The translations under genes were made by a program, and so were the position numbers. From contig JABJJN010000089.1 in the NCBI GenBank assembly GCA_018660835.1, positions 296,440 through 360,439 of the forward strand: a stretch of 64,000 nt of DNA. The letters run 5' to 3'. The DNA comes from Gemmatimonadota bacterium (GTDB lineage Bacteria; Latescibacterota; UBA2968; UBA8231). The notes beneath the pieces were generated by a model that saw only the letters and a list, made by a program, of their open reading frames with translations, ran no database searches and was not told where the DNA came from. This document shows positions 51,983-61,053 of the stretch, one piece after another. Position 1 is the stretch's first letter. Each line of letters opens with the position of its first letter.

Positions 51983-52921
51983 ATGGCCGACGCACCGCGC
52001 CCGCTCACGGACCCCTATACCCTCTCCGACAGCGACGGCTATTTCTGGGTGAAGGGCAATCTTCATTGTCACACGACAAACTCAGATGGCCGCGTCGCAC
52101 CGCAGGAGCGACTCGATCAATACGTCGCCCAGGGCTACGATTTTCTCTGCCTCTCTGACCATCGCAAGATCACACCCGTCAGTTCCGTCAATGTGCCGAA
52201 GGATTTCGTCCTCATCGAAGGCGCCGAGTTGCATCCGGCGAATCCCTTCGGCGGCCAGGTCCATCACTTCATCTGTCTCAACATTCATGAAGACATGGCC
52301 TGCGGTACGATGCCGCCGCAGCATGTGATCGACAACGTCAACGAGCAGGGTGGTCAAGTGTGGCTCGCCCATCCCCACTGGAGTTCGATCAACATCATCC
52401 GTGACACACTGCCACTGAAGGGTTTTGCCGGCATCGAGGTTTTCAACAGCACGTGCCGCTTCATGGGACGCGGCGAAGGCGCCGTGCACTGGGACGACTG
52501 GATGAGCCTCGAGGATCGCGTCTACCCCTGTCTCGCCAACGACGACACCCATGGCGCCCCTGAAGACAACCGTGACACCTACGAGTCGTGGACGATGGCG
52601 CGGGTCAAAGAGCGTACGACCGAGGCCGTGCTCGAAGCATTGGCGACAGGTGCCAGCTATGGCACAACGGGCCCCGAGATCCACTCCATCGAAGTAGCAC
52701 CCGATGGCAGTGAAGTGAATGTGACGTGCAGCGAGGCGCAGCGCATTCACGCCGTGCAGGACGCGTATGGTACCGAATACCGCGAGGGTGGCAATCTGTT
52801 CACACAGGCGACCTTCGCCCTGCGCAAGAATGCCAAGTGGGTGCGCTTCGAGATCATCGATGCGACGGGCAACAAGGCCTGGTCGAATCCATTTGACCTG
52901 CGTAGCTATGTAACGGCCTGA
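51983..52921 (+). CDS. PHP-domain metallohydrolase (CehA/McbA-like)
   Basis: A 312-residue protein from ATG 51983 with AGGAG upstream. GNLHCHTTNSDGRVAP, DFLCLSDHRKI, EGAELHP, GGQVWLAHPHWSS and ANDDTHG are the histidine/aspartate motifs of the PHP metal site, in the order seen in CehA/McbA-type phosphodiesterases or hydrolases. No signal peptide. It is followed four bases later by the M14-like gene, so the two form a pair within the catabolic cluster starting at 50223. Confidence 0.82.
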   Translation: MADAPRPLTDPYTLSDSDGYFWVKGNLHCHTTNSDGRVAPQERLDQYVAQGYDFLCLSDHRKITPVSSVNVPKDFVLIEGAELHPANPFGGQVHHFICLNIHEDMACGTMPPQHVIDNVNEQGGQVWLAHPHWSSINIIRDTLPLKGFAGIEVFNSTCRFMGRGEGAVHWDDWMSLEDRVYPCLANDDTHGAPEDNRDTYESWTMARVKERTTEAVLEALATGASYGTTGPEIHSIEVAPDGSEVNVTCSEAQRIHAVQDAYGTEYREGGNLFTQATFALRKNAKWVRFEIIDATGNKAWSNPFDLRSYVTA

Positions 52922-52925
52922 CACG

Positions 52926-54014
52926 ATGGCACAGATCTACTGGACACACGAGGAACTCCTCGCCGACGTAGAGCGCCGCGCTCAGTCGGTGGAAGTGCTC
53001 GGTCACACAGTGAATGGTTCGCCTCTGGTCGTGGCTCGTGGTGGCGGTGACAAGCTGCCAGCCATCTTCATCACCGCCGGATCACACTCCACGGAGCAGG
53101 CGGGTGTCAGTGCCGCCGTTGCCTGCATCGACGAGTTGGAGACCGATCACCAGGTACACGTGATTCCGACGCGGGATCCTGTGGGCATGCAAGGCTTCGC
53201 GCACGTGTTGTCCCTCGGCCTGGGTACGACACCGACCATCGACAGTTTCGATCACGTCGAGACGATCCTGCGCGATGGTGAGGTGCTTTTCGAGGAGGAC
53301 GATCTGACTCTGTCGCTGATCGGCGAGTATGGCTACGCCAGTGCTCGACCGGGTTCAGGTCGCGCCTGTCCGCAGTATTACTTCTATCAGCGGCTGCAGC
53401 GGTTGGCTTCCGAGCAGCCTGAAGCCATCGCGCCTCTACGAGGTCGCCGTGTTTGGATGACACCTGGGCAGACGGGTGTCGCCGGCACGGGTGATTTTGG
53501 CCGCGCCTATACCTTGATCATCTCGCTGGAGGGAGAGATCCTGCACATCAACCGCTTCCACGATACACCGTGGTCGCCCGTTGAACCTCGTGGCACGCGA
53601 GATCTGATGGCTCGTATCCGTCCAGGAATCAGTTTCGATCTGCACGAATCGCAATTGATGGACGACCGCTATTTTCTGTCGGCACGACGACAGCCTGACC
53701 CCACCAACGAGGAGTGGGAGCAGAAGGCTGCGACCGCCATCATCCAGGCGATCAGTGCCTCTGGTGCAGAATTGGCACGGGACGAAGACGTATCAGCCCT
53801 CGGCAATTGGTTCGACACCTCGGAGCCGGGCGCTTGCTGGCTCGACGCCACAAAGCGCGGCGAAGGCTTCAATCTGATGGACTTCGCCTCGCGCACCTAT
53901 GGCCTGGCCTTTGGCACAGAGATGGGCATGTTCGGCACCTTCGACGGGCGCGTTGATCTGGCGATGACCACCGTTCGCACAGCCGTTGAAGTCTTTTCCC
54001 AACGCTATGCCTAG
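52926..54014 (+). CDS. M14-like zinc carboxypeptidase/deacylase
   Basis: A 362-residue protein. VLGHTVNGSPLVVARGG and FITAGSHSTEQAG contain the H-x-x-E zinc motif of M14 peptidases (HSTE), ISFDLHESQLMDDRY the later His, and GLAFGTEMGMFGT the C-terminal Glu region. This is nearer to the succinylglutamate-desuccinylase/aspartoacylase side of M14 than to digestive carboxypeptidases. No signal peptide. It ends the cluster begun by the aldolase gene and is followed by a strong terminator. Confidence 0.75.
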   Translation: MAQIYWTHEELLADVERRAQSVEVLGHTVNGSPLVVARGGGDKLPAIFITAGSHSTEQAGVSAAVACIDELETDHQVHVIPTRDPVGMQGFAHVLSLGLGTTPTIDSFDHVETILRDGEVLFEEDDLTLSLIGEYGYASARPGSGRACPQYYFYQRLQRLASEQPEAIAPLRGRRVWMTPGQTGVAGTGDFGRAYTLIISLEGEILHINRFHDTPWSPVEPRGTRDLMARIRPGISFDLHESQLMDDRYFLSARRQPDPTNEEWEQKAATAIIQAISASGAELARDEDVSALGNWFDTSEPGACWLDATKRGEGFNLMDFASRTYGLAFGTEMGMFGTFDGRVDLAMTTVRTAVEVFSQRYA

Positions 54015-54064
54015 GGTCCACTCCACGTAACCTCCCAGAACCAAGAGTTGTAGGCTGAACACAA

Positions 54065-54106
54065 AAAAGGCCTGTTGCACGCTAAACGCGTGACAACAGG
54101 CCTTTT
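54065..54106. terminator. Strong bidirectional intrinsic terminator
   Basis: AAAAGGCCTGTTG 54065-54077 pairs fully with CAACAGGCCTTTT 54094-54106, and CACGC/GCGTG extends the stem with one bulged base around a TAAAC loop. The A run before and T run after make it work in both directions. It lies between the convergent M14-like and cupin genes. Confidence 0.9.
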
Positions 54107-54142
54107 CTACTAACTGCTTCTGTGTCGGTATCGACCTACTGC

Positions 54143-54925
54143 TCATCCATCATGGTCGCCGTCACCATCATCATGGTCATGACCGTGATCGTGATCGTGA
54201 TCCTCCATCGGCATCACCGGCACCAATTCAAAAATGATCGCCTCCACCGCCTTGTCCCCAACATTCTCCACACTGTGTGTCCAGGGACCATGGTGCATCA
54301 CGTGCCCATCGGGAATCTCTGCGTCGACGATCTGGTCTCCCACGTGAATCTTGACCTTGCCACCGGAGATGAAATACACCGTCTCACCATAGTGCGAATG
54401 CTTCTTGTCACGTTGACCTGGTCCGAGCTTCATATGGATCACTCGCATCGCGCCCTCTGCGGACAGTAGCGAGTAGTTATCAGCCGCTGCAACGGTGGCA
54501 TCCACATAACCTTCCATCGGCTCAATGGACGACATACCCATCTGCTCGACGATGATCGCTCGAATCGCTGCCTCACCTGCATTCTTGACGCTGTGCGTCC
54601 AGGGGCCGTGATGCATCACATGGCCGTCAGGTATTTCGGCGTTCACAACCTGATCCCCTACGTGAATCATCGCCTTGCCGCCTGAGAGAAAATACACAGT
54701 CTCGTTGTGGTGAGAATGCAGATTGTCCTGCTCGCCGGCGGGCAATTCCATCTGAATCACTCGCAAGTCACCTTCCTGTGAGAGCAACTTGTAGTGATCA
54801 GCGGCAGCCACTGTAGCATCTATGTAGGCTGGCTTCTCATCCTCTGCGACTACCGGGAGACTGAAGGCGGCAATGGCCAGCAGCAAGAACGAACGGGCGG
54901 GAAAGGATCGTCGCGACATACTCAT
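54143..54925 (-). CDS. Exported tandem-cupin protein with His/Asp-rich tail
   Basis: A 260-residue protein. The signal peptide (PARSFLLLAIAAFSLPVVA) is followed by two near-identical cupin repeats at about residues 33-128 and 138-236. Each starts Y-I/V-DATVAAAD, holds HSHHNETVYF or HSHYGETVYF (H-x-H-x4-E metal motif of cupin 1) and ends with IPDGHVMHHGPWTHSV (cupin 2 His). The C terminus HDHDHGHDHDDGDGDHDG is a metal-binding-like tail. It is probably a periplasmic metalloprotein; the ligand or reaction is unknown. GGAG lies ahead of the ATG at 54925. The stop is close to the terminator at 54065. Confidence 0.8.
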   Translation of the reverse strand: MSMSRRSFPARSFLLLAIAAFSLPVVAEDEKPAYIDATVAAADHYKLLSQEGDLRVIQMELPAGEQDNLHSHHNETVYFLSGGKAMIHVGDQVVNAEIPDGHVMHHGPWTHSVKNAGEAAIRAIIVEQMGMSSIEPMEGYVDATVAAADNYSLLSAEGAMRVIHMKLGPGQRDKKHSHYGETVYFISGGKVKIHVGDQIVDAEIPDGHVMHHGPWTHSVENVGDKAVEAIIFELVPVMPMEDHDHDHGHDHDDGDGDHDG

Positions 54926-55072
54926 GTGTCAGTACTCCGATGGAGAGGATGATGGGTGATGCCGCGCGGCCTGAAGACGGCGAGACTCACTCTGGGTGGC
55001 AATTGCACAACATTAGTCGTCGAACTTACTTCGACCAAGCCGGCGCAAGGCGTCTCCCTCGCTCTATTCTGG

Positions 55073-56818
55073 TCATCCAATGACCCGCATGGGTGTGAAT
55101 TCCTTGGCTTGGTCAGCGCCGAAGTCCAGCGTCAACTCGTCGCCACCATGGGTGACACGAAACTTGCCGTTTCCTAGAGGCGCATCCACGCCAGGTCCGC
55201 CAAATAGTGGATAGTCGTCATAGTCGATATCCTGCCCATCTACACAATGCCGCCCGTCGTATGTCATCTGCAGGTTCGACCCATTGAGCGAATCGACACA
55301 GACCGATCCTCCTTCGCGCCACTGACTCAGATCGAGATGTGCCGAACCCCGCATCTGGCAGAACTCATCGAATCCACCAACCTGCTCCTTCTCGACTGCT
55401 TCCAGGACAAGACCTGCCTTGAGATCTGAGATGCGCAGCAGCCACCCCTCAAGCCAATTGCCATAGGGGCCGGCCTCATAAATGTCCTCCCATCGGTACG
55501 AACCGATCGGCCGCACGCCCGCATAGAAATCACCAAAATCACACAGGATCCATCCATCTCTCTCGCACCAAGTGTGACCCTTGGGTAGAAAGCAATTGAC
55601 ATAGGGAGTTTCGTCGGCGGCGGGAATCTGATAGAGCACGATGATCGTGCCCTCGTGCTGCATCATGCGCTCATAGGGCGAGGCACCAAAGAGACGGTCA
55701 GGCACCTGCAGATGCGGTTTCACGGAACCAACCGCTCGACCAACACGCTGCGGCAGTTCTGGTAGAAAGGCACTGAAGCGACGCGCCGAACGATAGGGGT
55801 GGTTGCAGCAGATCTTTGCACGGTTCCGTGCTCCCTGCCAGGTCAGATCCCAGGATGTCAGATCGATGGGACCGGCCGGTGCCTCCGTCAGGCCGGTCTG
55901 CGTCGAGCCCAACGCAAAGGACCGACTCATCCAGGTGTATTTTCGCACCACACCTGGTGTGTGCTGCACGTGTCGATAGACGGCTCGCGGTGGTTTCGTC
56001 TTGCGCACCACATGTGGCGTATCACGATCGAGAGCCATGCGCGCCAGCAGCGCAGGTGGACGAAAGGCCGCCGCCGCTGCTGGGATGGCGAATCCGTGGC
56101 AGTGTCGATCCGGCTCGAATTCTTCGTCCCCGAAGTAGAGATAGTTGAGCACCTGGCCGGGTCCGATCTCCGTCCATGTGTTGACGTTGCCTTCGCGACT
56201 GTGGCCACCAGCATACGCACCGTGGAAGTATTCCAACGCCATATCGACCAACAACAGCTGCGCCGCTTTGGCCGCCTGCGCACGCACCAGTGGATCATGT
56301 GCGTATTCGGCCAGTGCAAGGTAGGGGACAAAGTGTTCCGTGTGGTATCCCGTCGAGTCGTATTCGTAGTGGCCGATCGTCGACATGCGGGCGATCATCC
56401 CCAAGATCCACCGACTCGCCTCGGCATGCATCACCGCTGGAGGCAGACCATTCCAGAAGATTGGTTCATCTGCCCAACGCTCTGCTGCCAGCAGATTTCC
56501 CACGTAGAACATGAGCCAGTGGTTTTCCGTATTCCCCCGCTGCTGCATGCTGTGAGTGAACATCTGTTTGATGTGATGTTCAGCGGCGGATGGAATCTGC
56601 TCCGGCCAGCGATTCAGCAGCACGATGCCGGGAATGATGCTGAAGGGACCCGGCTCGTGATAGCGCTCTGCCACGGCGACCAGATCGTCAGCGTCTCCAC
56701 CACAGGCAAGGGCCGCATGGAAACTCCAAAGGGAGAGATGACTCCCGCGCTCGTAGCAGGCCTGCAGAATCTGCTGCCCCCGAGCGTCGACCTGCTGACG
56801 GTATGTTGCTTCAGTCAT
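55073..56818 (-). CDS. Toroid plus beta-sandwich protein, heparinase/alginate-lyase-like
   Basis: About 581 residues from ATG 56818 (56833 is an in-frame alternative; either overlaps the BNR gene). Residues 1-290 are helical with the spacing of an alpha/alpha toroid: ENHWLMFYVGNLLAAERW, YEYDSTGYHTEHFVPYLALAEYAHD and QLLLVDMALEYFHGAYAGGHSREG. The rest is beta-rich. The layout recalls polysaccharide lyases of the heparinase/alginate-lyase kind, whose active sites use Asn, His and Tyr in such segments, but I cannot assign a family. No signal peptide. As the last gene of the importer operon it may process imported oligosaccharide. Confidence 0.55.
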   Translation of the reverse strand: MTEATYRQQVDARGQQILQACYERGSHLSLWSFHAALACGGDADDLVAVAERYHEPGPFSIIPGIVLLNRWPEQIPSAAEHHIKQMFTHSMQQRGNTENHWLMFYVGNLLAAERWADEPIFWNGLPPAVMHAEASRWILGMIARMSTIGHYEYDSTGYHTEHFVPYLALAEYAHDPLVRAQAAKAAQLLLVDMALEYFHGAYAGGHSREGNVNTWTEIGPGQVLNYLYFGDEEFEPDRHCHGFAIPAAAAAFRPPALLARMALDRDTPHVVRKTKPPRAVYRHVQHTPGVVRKYTWMSRSFALGSTQTGLTEAPAGPIDLTSWDLTWQGARNRAKICCNHPYRSARRFSAFLPELPQRVGRAVGSVKPHLQVPDRLFGASPYERMMQHEGTIIVLYQIPAADETPYVNCFLPKGHTWCERDGWILCDFGDFYAGVRPIGSYRWEDIYEAGPYGNWLEGWLLRISDLKAGLVLEAVEKEQVGGFDEFCQMRGSAHLDLSQWREGGSVCVDSLNGSNLQMTYDGRHCVDGQDIDYDDYPLFGGPGVDAPLGNGKFRVTHGGDELTLDFGADQAKEFTPMRVIG

Positions 56819-57746
56819 GTCCGACTTTCCCATGTCCGCTGATCGGCGGAAGGATCACACGCACACTGTCGAAGTTCCCCGTCTGGCCCCAGGTGGCACC
56901 GGCATCTTCGCTGCGCCACAGACCACCCGGCGTCGCACCCGCCAACCAGATTCGGTCGTCATCACAGTGAGCCGCCACAGCTGAGACGAGCAGACTCGGC
57001 CCACTGCGCTGCCAGCGTGACTCGCCGTCTCCAAAACAGATGCCGCGCAGAGTACCGGCAAGAATCCCATCCGCTGTGGCACCGAGGGCAAACACACTCT
57101 CCTCGTCTGTTCCAGTACCGGCTCGCCGCCAACTGCTGCCATCATCGGAGCGCCAGATGCCACCACCGTCGGTAGCTGCCCACAGACGATCATGGGCGTA
57201 TAGCAGCGCGCGACAGGGCAGACCCGTGAGATCGGTGCCTTCCCACTGCCCTTGCGTCTGACCATCTGAGTCTGAGTAGATGCGCACACCGTCTTCGGTA
57301 GCAACGATCCAGTGTCCAGGGGCAAGAGGGTGCGGCAGGACGGCACTGCTGAATCGTTCGTTCAGCGTCAGACCATCACAACGACTCTGCCAACGATGCA
57401 CGCCGTCGACCTGCGCACCAAAGGCGAGTCCGTAGGGAGATACCGCCACGACACCCGGATCACCCTCATCCGGCGCAATGCCGAGAATCTCCGTCAGCGT
57501 CTCGTCATGCAGCTGCAACCAAGGAGAGGGTTCGTCGGCCTGTGGGGAATCAGCCTGCCGGGAATCTCGGACCTGCCACAGACCAAACATGGTGGCGCAA
57601 AACAGATCCTCCGGTCGGCGGATCAGATCATGTACGGGGTGTCCCGTGCCACCGACAAGCTGCCAGTCGCTGGCATCCTCGCTTGAGTGCAGACCATCGG
57701 CCCCCACGAGCCAGCCATGCAGCCATTTCGATCCTGTCGTCGTCAT
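56811..57746 (-). CDS. BNR/sialidase-like beta-propeller protein
   Basis: A 311-residue protein with repeated propeller blades and Asp-box units (WRSDDGSSWRRAG, WRSEDAGATWGQTG). DGIWRS/GLWRS-type turns repeat about every 45 residues. No signal peptide and no clear catalytic residues. It sits 21 bases after the oppF-like gene and overlaps the toroid protein gene, so it belongs to the importer operon. It is similar in type to the 9259-10338 protein. Confidence 0.7.
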   Translation of the reverse strand: MTTTGSKWLHGWLVGADGLHSSEDASDWQLVGGTGHPVHDLIRRPEDLFCATMFGLWQVRDSRQADSPQADEPSPWLQLHDETLTEILGIAPDEGDPGVVAVSPYGLAFGAQVDGVHRWQSRCDGLTLNERFSSAVLPHPLAPGHWIVATEDGVRIYSDSDGQTQGQWEGTDLTGLPCRALLYAHDRLWAATDGGGIWRSDDGSSWRRAGTGTDEESVFALGATADGILAGTLRGICFGDGESRWQRSGPSLLVSAVAAHCDDDRIWLAGATPGGLWRSEDAGATWGQTGNFDSVRVILPPISGHGKVGHD

Positions 57747-57767
57747 CAGAATCGCTCGTCAGGGTCG

Positions 57768-58832
57768 CTATGCGTCGTCGACGGAAGGGTTGGCCCCGGA
57801 GCCAAGCGACAGTTCCTCGGCGCGATGGCAGCTGACCCAGCGACCAGGTGCTGTCTCCCGCAACTGCGGGATCTCGCTGCCACACCGAGCCTCAGCATAG
57901 GGACAGCGCGGGTGAAAGGCACACCCAGGGGGCGGATCGGATGGATCGGCAACTTCGCCCGCCAACTCAGCCTGGTCGGAACGTTTGGTTGGATCAGGTA
58001 GAGGTACCGCCGCCAGGAGCGCCTCCGTATAGGGGTGCAGCGGCGCATCGAACAAGGACCCCACCTCGGCAAGTTCGACGATCTTGCCCACATACATTAC
58101 CGCGACGCGATCACAGATGTGCCGCACCACACTCAGATCGTGGGCGATAAAGATGTAGGTGAGGCCCAGCTCCGACTGCAGTCGCTGCAGCAGATTCAGA
58201 ATCTGCGCCTGCACCGACACGTCAAGCGCCGACACGGGCTCGTCGGCGACAATCAGCTGCGGGTTGAGAGCCAGACCACGAGCGATCCCGATTCGCTGCC
58301 GCTGACCGCCTGAAAATGCATGCGGATATCGCCGCAGGTGCGCCGGATTCAGCCCTACTTGCGCCATCAGTTCGCGCACCCGCTGCTCACGTTCGCCGCG
58401 GTTGCTCATGCCATTCACCAACAACGGCTCGCCGACGATATCGAAGACAGTCATGCGCGGATTCAGCGACGCATAGGGATCCTGGAAGATCAACTGCATG
58501 TGTTTGCGCAGTTGCTTCAACTGGTGCGAGTCGGCGTGCGCCACATCGATCATCTCGCCGTCGACGCGAAACTCGACCTCTCCACCGGTTGGATGAATCG
58601 CCCGCAGAATGCAGCGACCGACCGTCGTTTTGCCCGAACCACTTTCTCCGACGATGCCCAGGCATTCCCCTTCGAATACCTCGAAGCTGACATCGTCCAC
58701 CGCCTTCACCCGCGCCACTTCTTTGTTGAAGAAGCCCTTCGTGATGGGGAAGTGTTTCGTCAGATTCTCTACACGCAGCAGTGGCTCGCGTGACGCTGGT
58801 TTTCCGGATTCAGGCTCGCGAAATTCAGCCAT
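57768..58832 (-). CDS. Opp/Dpp-type ABC transporter ATP-binding protein (OppF/DppF position)
   Basis: About 354 residues from ATG 58832; the long frame upstream is antisense to the neighbour and not family-like. Walker A GESGSGKTT, Q-loop FQDPYASLNPRMTV, signature FSGGQRQRIGIARGLAL, Walker B LIVADEPVSALD and H-loop IFIAHDLSVV are all intact. The C-terminal CAFHPRCPYAEARCGSEIP is the oligopeptide-transporter C-terminal cysteine motif. It overlaps the upstream ATPase gene by eight bases. Confidence 0.92.
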   Translation of the reverse strand: MAEFREPESGKPASREPLLRVENLTKHFPITKGFFNKEVARVKAVDDVSFEVFEGECLGIVGESGSGKTTVGRCILRAIHPTGGEVEFRVDGEMIDVAHADSHQLKQLRKHMQLIFQDPYASLNPRMTVFDIVGEPLLVNGMSNRGEREQRVRELMAQVGLNPAHLRRYPHAFSGGQRQRIGIARGLALNPQLIVADEPVSALDVSVQAQILNLLQRLQSELGLTYIFIAHDLSVVRHICDRVAVMYVGKIVELAEVGSLFDAPLHPYTEALLAAVPLPDPTKRSDQAELAGEVADPSDPPPGCAFHPRCPYAEARCGSEIPQLRETAPGRWVSCHRAEELSLGSGANPSVDDA

Positions 58833-59880
58833 CGCTGACCTCTGGATGCTGCAGCAGACACGCCGTCTGATGCGTCCCGGTCTCTTCCTCAGAAACAGCT
58901 CGCAGCGGTGGCCGTCCGCCAACATCACAGCGACCCACCTGTGCTTCACGACAGCGCGGATGGAAGGCACAACCCCCGATCGGATCGAAAGGATCGGGCA
59001 CGGTTCCCTCGATGACTTCCAGCTCACCCTTGCGATCTTCGGTGTGTGTACCCGGTAGCGAACGCAATAGCGCCTGTGTGTAGGGATGGCGCGGATCGGC
59101 GAAGATTGCCTCCACGGGCCCATACTCGACGACGCGTCCCATATACATGACGGCCACTTCATCCGCCATCTGTGCCACCACACCCAGATCGTGCGTGATC
59201 AGCATGATCGCCATGCCAAGTTCCGCCTGCAGTTGCCGCATGAGCTTGAGAATCTGCGCCTGAATTGTGACATCGAGAGCCGTCGTCGGTTCATCGGCGA
59301 TCAACAGCGTCGGCTCGCAGGACAATGCCATGGCGATCATCGCCCGCTGCCGCAGGCCACCACTCAGCTCGTGCGGGTATTGATCGTAGCGACCCTCCGG
59401 ATTGGGAATCCCCACGCGCCGCATGATGGCGATGGCGTGTTCCTTCGCCTGTTTCTTGTCACTGTCCGTATGCAGCCGCACCGCTTCGTCGATCTGGCGC
59501 CCCACCGTGTGCACAGGACTCAGACTCGTCATCGGTTCCTGAAAGACCATGGCAATGTGCCGGCCACGAATCGACCGCATCTGCTCGCCATCCTCGTCAA
59601 GGTCGGTGAGCCGCACCGACTGCCCCGGTGGATGGTGCAGGGTGATCGTGCCCTCCACGATCTGCCCCGGTGCAGAGATCATCCGCATGCAGGAGAACGC
59701 GGTGATACTCTTGCCGCAACCACTCTCGCCGACGACACACAGGGTCTTGCCACGTGGCACGGATAAGTCGACACCGTCCACGGCACGAACCGTGCCCTCA
59801 TCGAGGAAGAAGTGTGTCGCCAGTCCCTCGATGGTGATCAGCGGATCAGCTTGAGAATTCCTATGGGAATCAGTCGTCAT
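58825..59880 (-). CDS. Opp/Dpp-type ABC transporter ATP-binding protein (OppD/DppD position)
   Basis: A 351-residue ATPase with Walker A GESGCGKS, Q-loop FQEPMTSLSPVHTVG, signature LSGGLRQRAMIAMAL, Walker B LLIADEPTTALD and H-loop MLITHDLGVV. CAFHPRCREAQVGRC closes the protein. It overlaps the permease gene by four bases (ATGA). Confidence 0.92.
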   Translation of the reverse strand: MTTDSHRNSQADPLITIEGLATHFFLDEGTVRAVDGVDLSVPRGKTLCVVGESGCGKSITAFSCMRMISAPGQIVEGTITLHHPPGQSVRLTDLDEDGEQMRSIRGRHIAMVFQEPMTSLSPVHTVGRQIDEAVRLHTDSDKKQAKEHAIAIMRRVGIPNPEGRYDQYPHELSGGLRQRAMIAMALSCEPTLLIADEPTTALDVTIQAQILKLMRQLQAELGMAIMLITHDLGVVAQMADEVAVMYMGRVVEYGPVEAIFADPRHPYTQALLRSLPGTHTEDRKGELEVIEGTVPDPFDPIGGCAFHPRCREAQVGRCDVGGRPPLRAVSEEETGTHQTACLLQHPEVSDG

Positions 59881-61046
59881 CTTGAATACGGATCGGCTGC
59901 ATCACGCAGACCGTCTCCCACAAAGTTGAAGGCAAGTACAGCAATGATGACGATGATCGCCGGCGTCAGCAGCCACGGATGCAGTGCCACGGCCTGCACA
60001 CTCTGCGCCTCTTTTAACAACACACCCCAACTGGTGATCGGCGGCCGCAGACCCAGACCGAGAAAACTCAGCGCCGTCTCACCAAGAATCATATTCGGCA
60101 GCGTCAGCGTCAGTGACACAATGATGTGACTGGTGAATCCCGGCAGTAGATGACGCAGCATCACTCGACGCTGCGAGGCGCCGGCCAACAAGGCCGCCGT
60201 CGCGTAATCCTCCTCGCGCAGTGACAGAATCTTACCACGCACGACACGCGCCAGACCCGTCCAGCCGAGGAACGACAAGACCACCGTAATGCCGAAGTAG
60301 ACCTGCAGCGGTGACCACGATGCGGGCAACGACGCCGACAGCGCCATCCACAGTGGAATCGATGGGAAGGAGCGCAACACCTCGATCATGCGCTGGATCA
60401 TGTTGTCGATCCAGCCGCCATAGTAGCCAGACGCAGCACCGATAGAGAGGCCGAAGATGAAACTCAGGGTCACACCAATCAGTCCAACCGTCAGGGAGAT
60501 GCGGGATCCGTAGATGATCCGCGTCAGCAGATCCTGGCCAACCGAATCGGTCCCCAGCAGAAACAGCGTCCCCCCCTCGTCGACACCCAACAGATGGATG
60601 TCCGATTCGAAGAGTCCCCAGAATTTGTAAGTGGGACCACGCGCAAACAGACGCAGTGGATAGATCCGCTCTCTGTCTTCTTCATAGACATAGCGCAATG
60701 ATTCAGGATGGCGCTGTCCCTTCAGGCCATAGACAAAGGGCCACAGGTGCACACCCTCGTCGCTGATCATGTGCAGGCGCTGCGGTGGTGCGTACATGTA
60801 TTCCAAATGCTGATCGGCCAGGCCATAGGGCGCGACAAATTCGCAGAAGGCAGCCATCAGATACAGGGCAACGATGGCCCAACCCGACCACACGGCAAGT
60901 CGGTGTTTGGCAAACTTGAGTCGCATCAGCTGCCACTGGGATGCCGTATACAGTTCGGGTGCGGAATCGGCTCGCCGATCGGAATCGCCTTGGCGATCTT
61001 CGTCACCGACGCGCTCTTCGACGGTGGCCGCCGTGGCTTCGCTCAC
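59877..61046 (-). CDS. Opp/Dpp-type ABC transporter permease (OppC/DppC position)
   Basis: A 389-residue permease. An N-terminal cytoplasmic stretch of about 50 residues leads to the first helix (VWSGWAIVALYLMAAFCEFVAPYG). A large periplasmic loop of about 100 residues precedes GTDSVGQDLLTRIIYGSRISL, a standard OppC segment; the EAA loop is EEDYATAALLAGASQRRVMLRHLLPG. It forms the channel with the OppB-type gene seven bases upstream. Confidence 0.9.
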   Translation of the reverse strand: MSEATAATVEERVGDEDRQGDSDRRADSAPELYTASQWQLMRLKFAKHRLAVWSGWAIVALYLMAAFCEFVAPYGLADQHLEYMYAPPQRLHMISDEGVHLWPFVYGLKGQRHPESLRYVYEEDRERIYPLRLFARGPTYKFWGLFESDIHLLGVDEGGTLFLLGTDSVGQDLLTRIIYGSRISLTVGLIGVTLSFIFGLSIGAASGYYGGWIDNMIQRMIEVLRSFPSIPLWMALSASLPASWSPLQVYFGITVVLSFLGWTGLARVVRGKILSLREEDYATAALLAGASQRRVMLRHLLPGFTSHIIVSLTLTLPNMILGETALSFLGLGLRPPITSWGVLLKEAQSVQAVALHPWLLTPAIIVIIAVLAFNFVGDGLRDAADPYSR

Positions 61047-61053
61047 TGTGCGC

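Noticed and set aside
52082..52924. 280-residue minus-strand frame opposite the PHP hydrolase
   Set aside because: Antisense to intact PHP metal motifs; no recognisable product.
55799..56842. 347-residue plus-strand open frame opposite the toroid-like protein
   Set aside because: Cys/His/Arg-rich nonsense composition, antisense to a protein that continues the operon without a gap.
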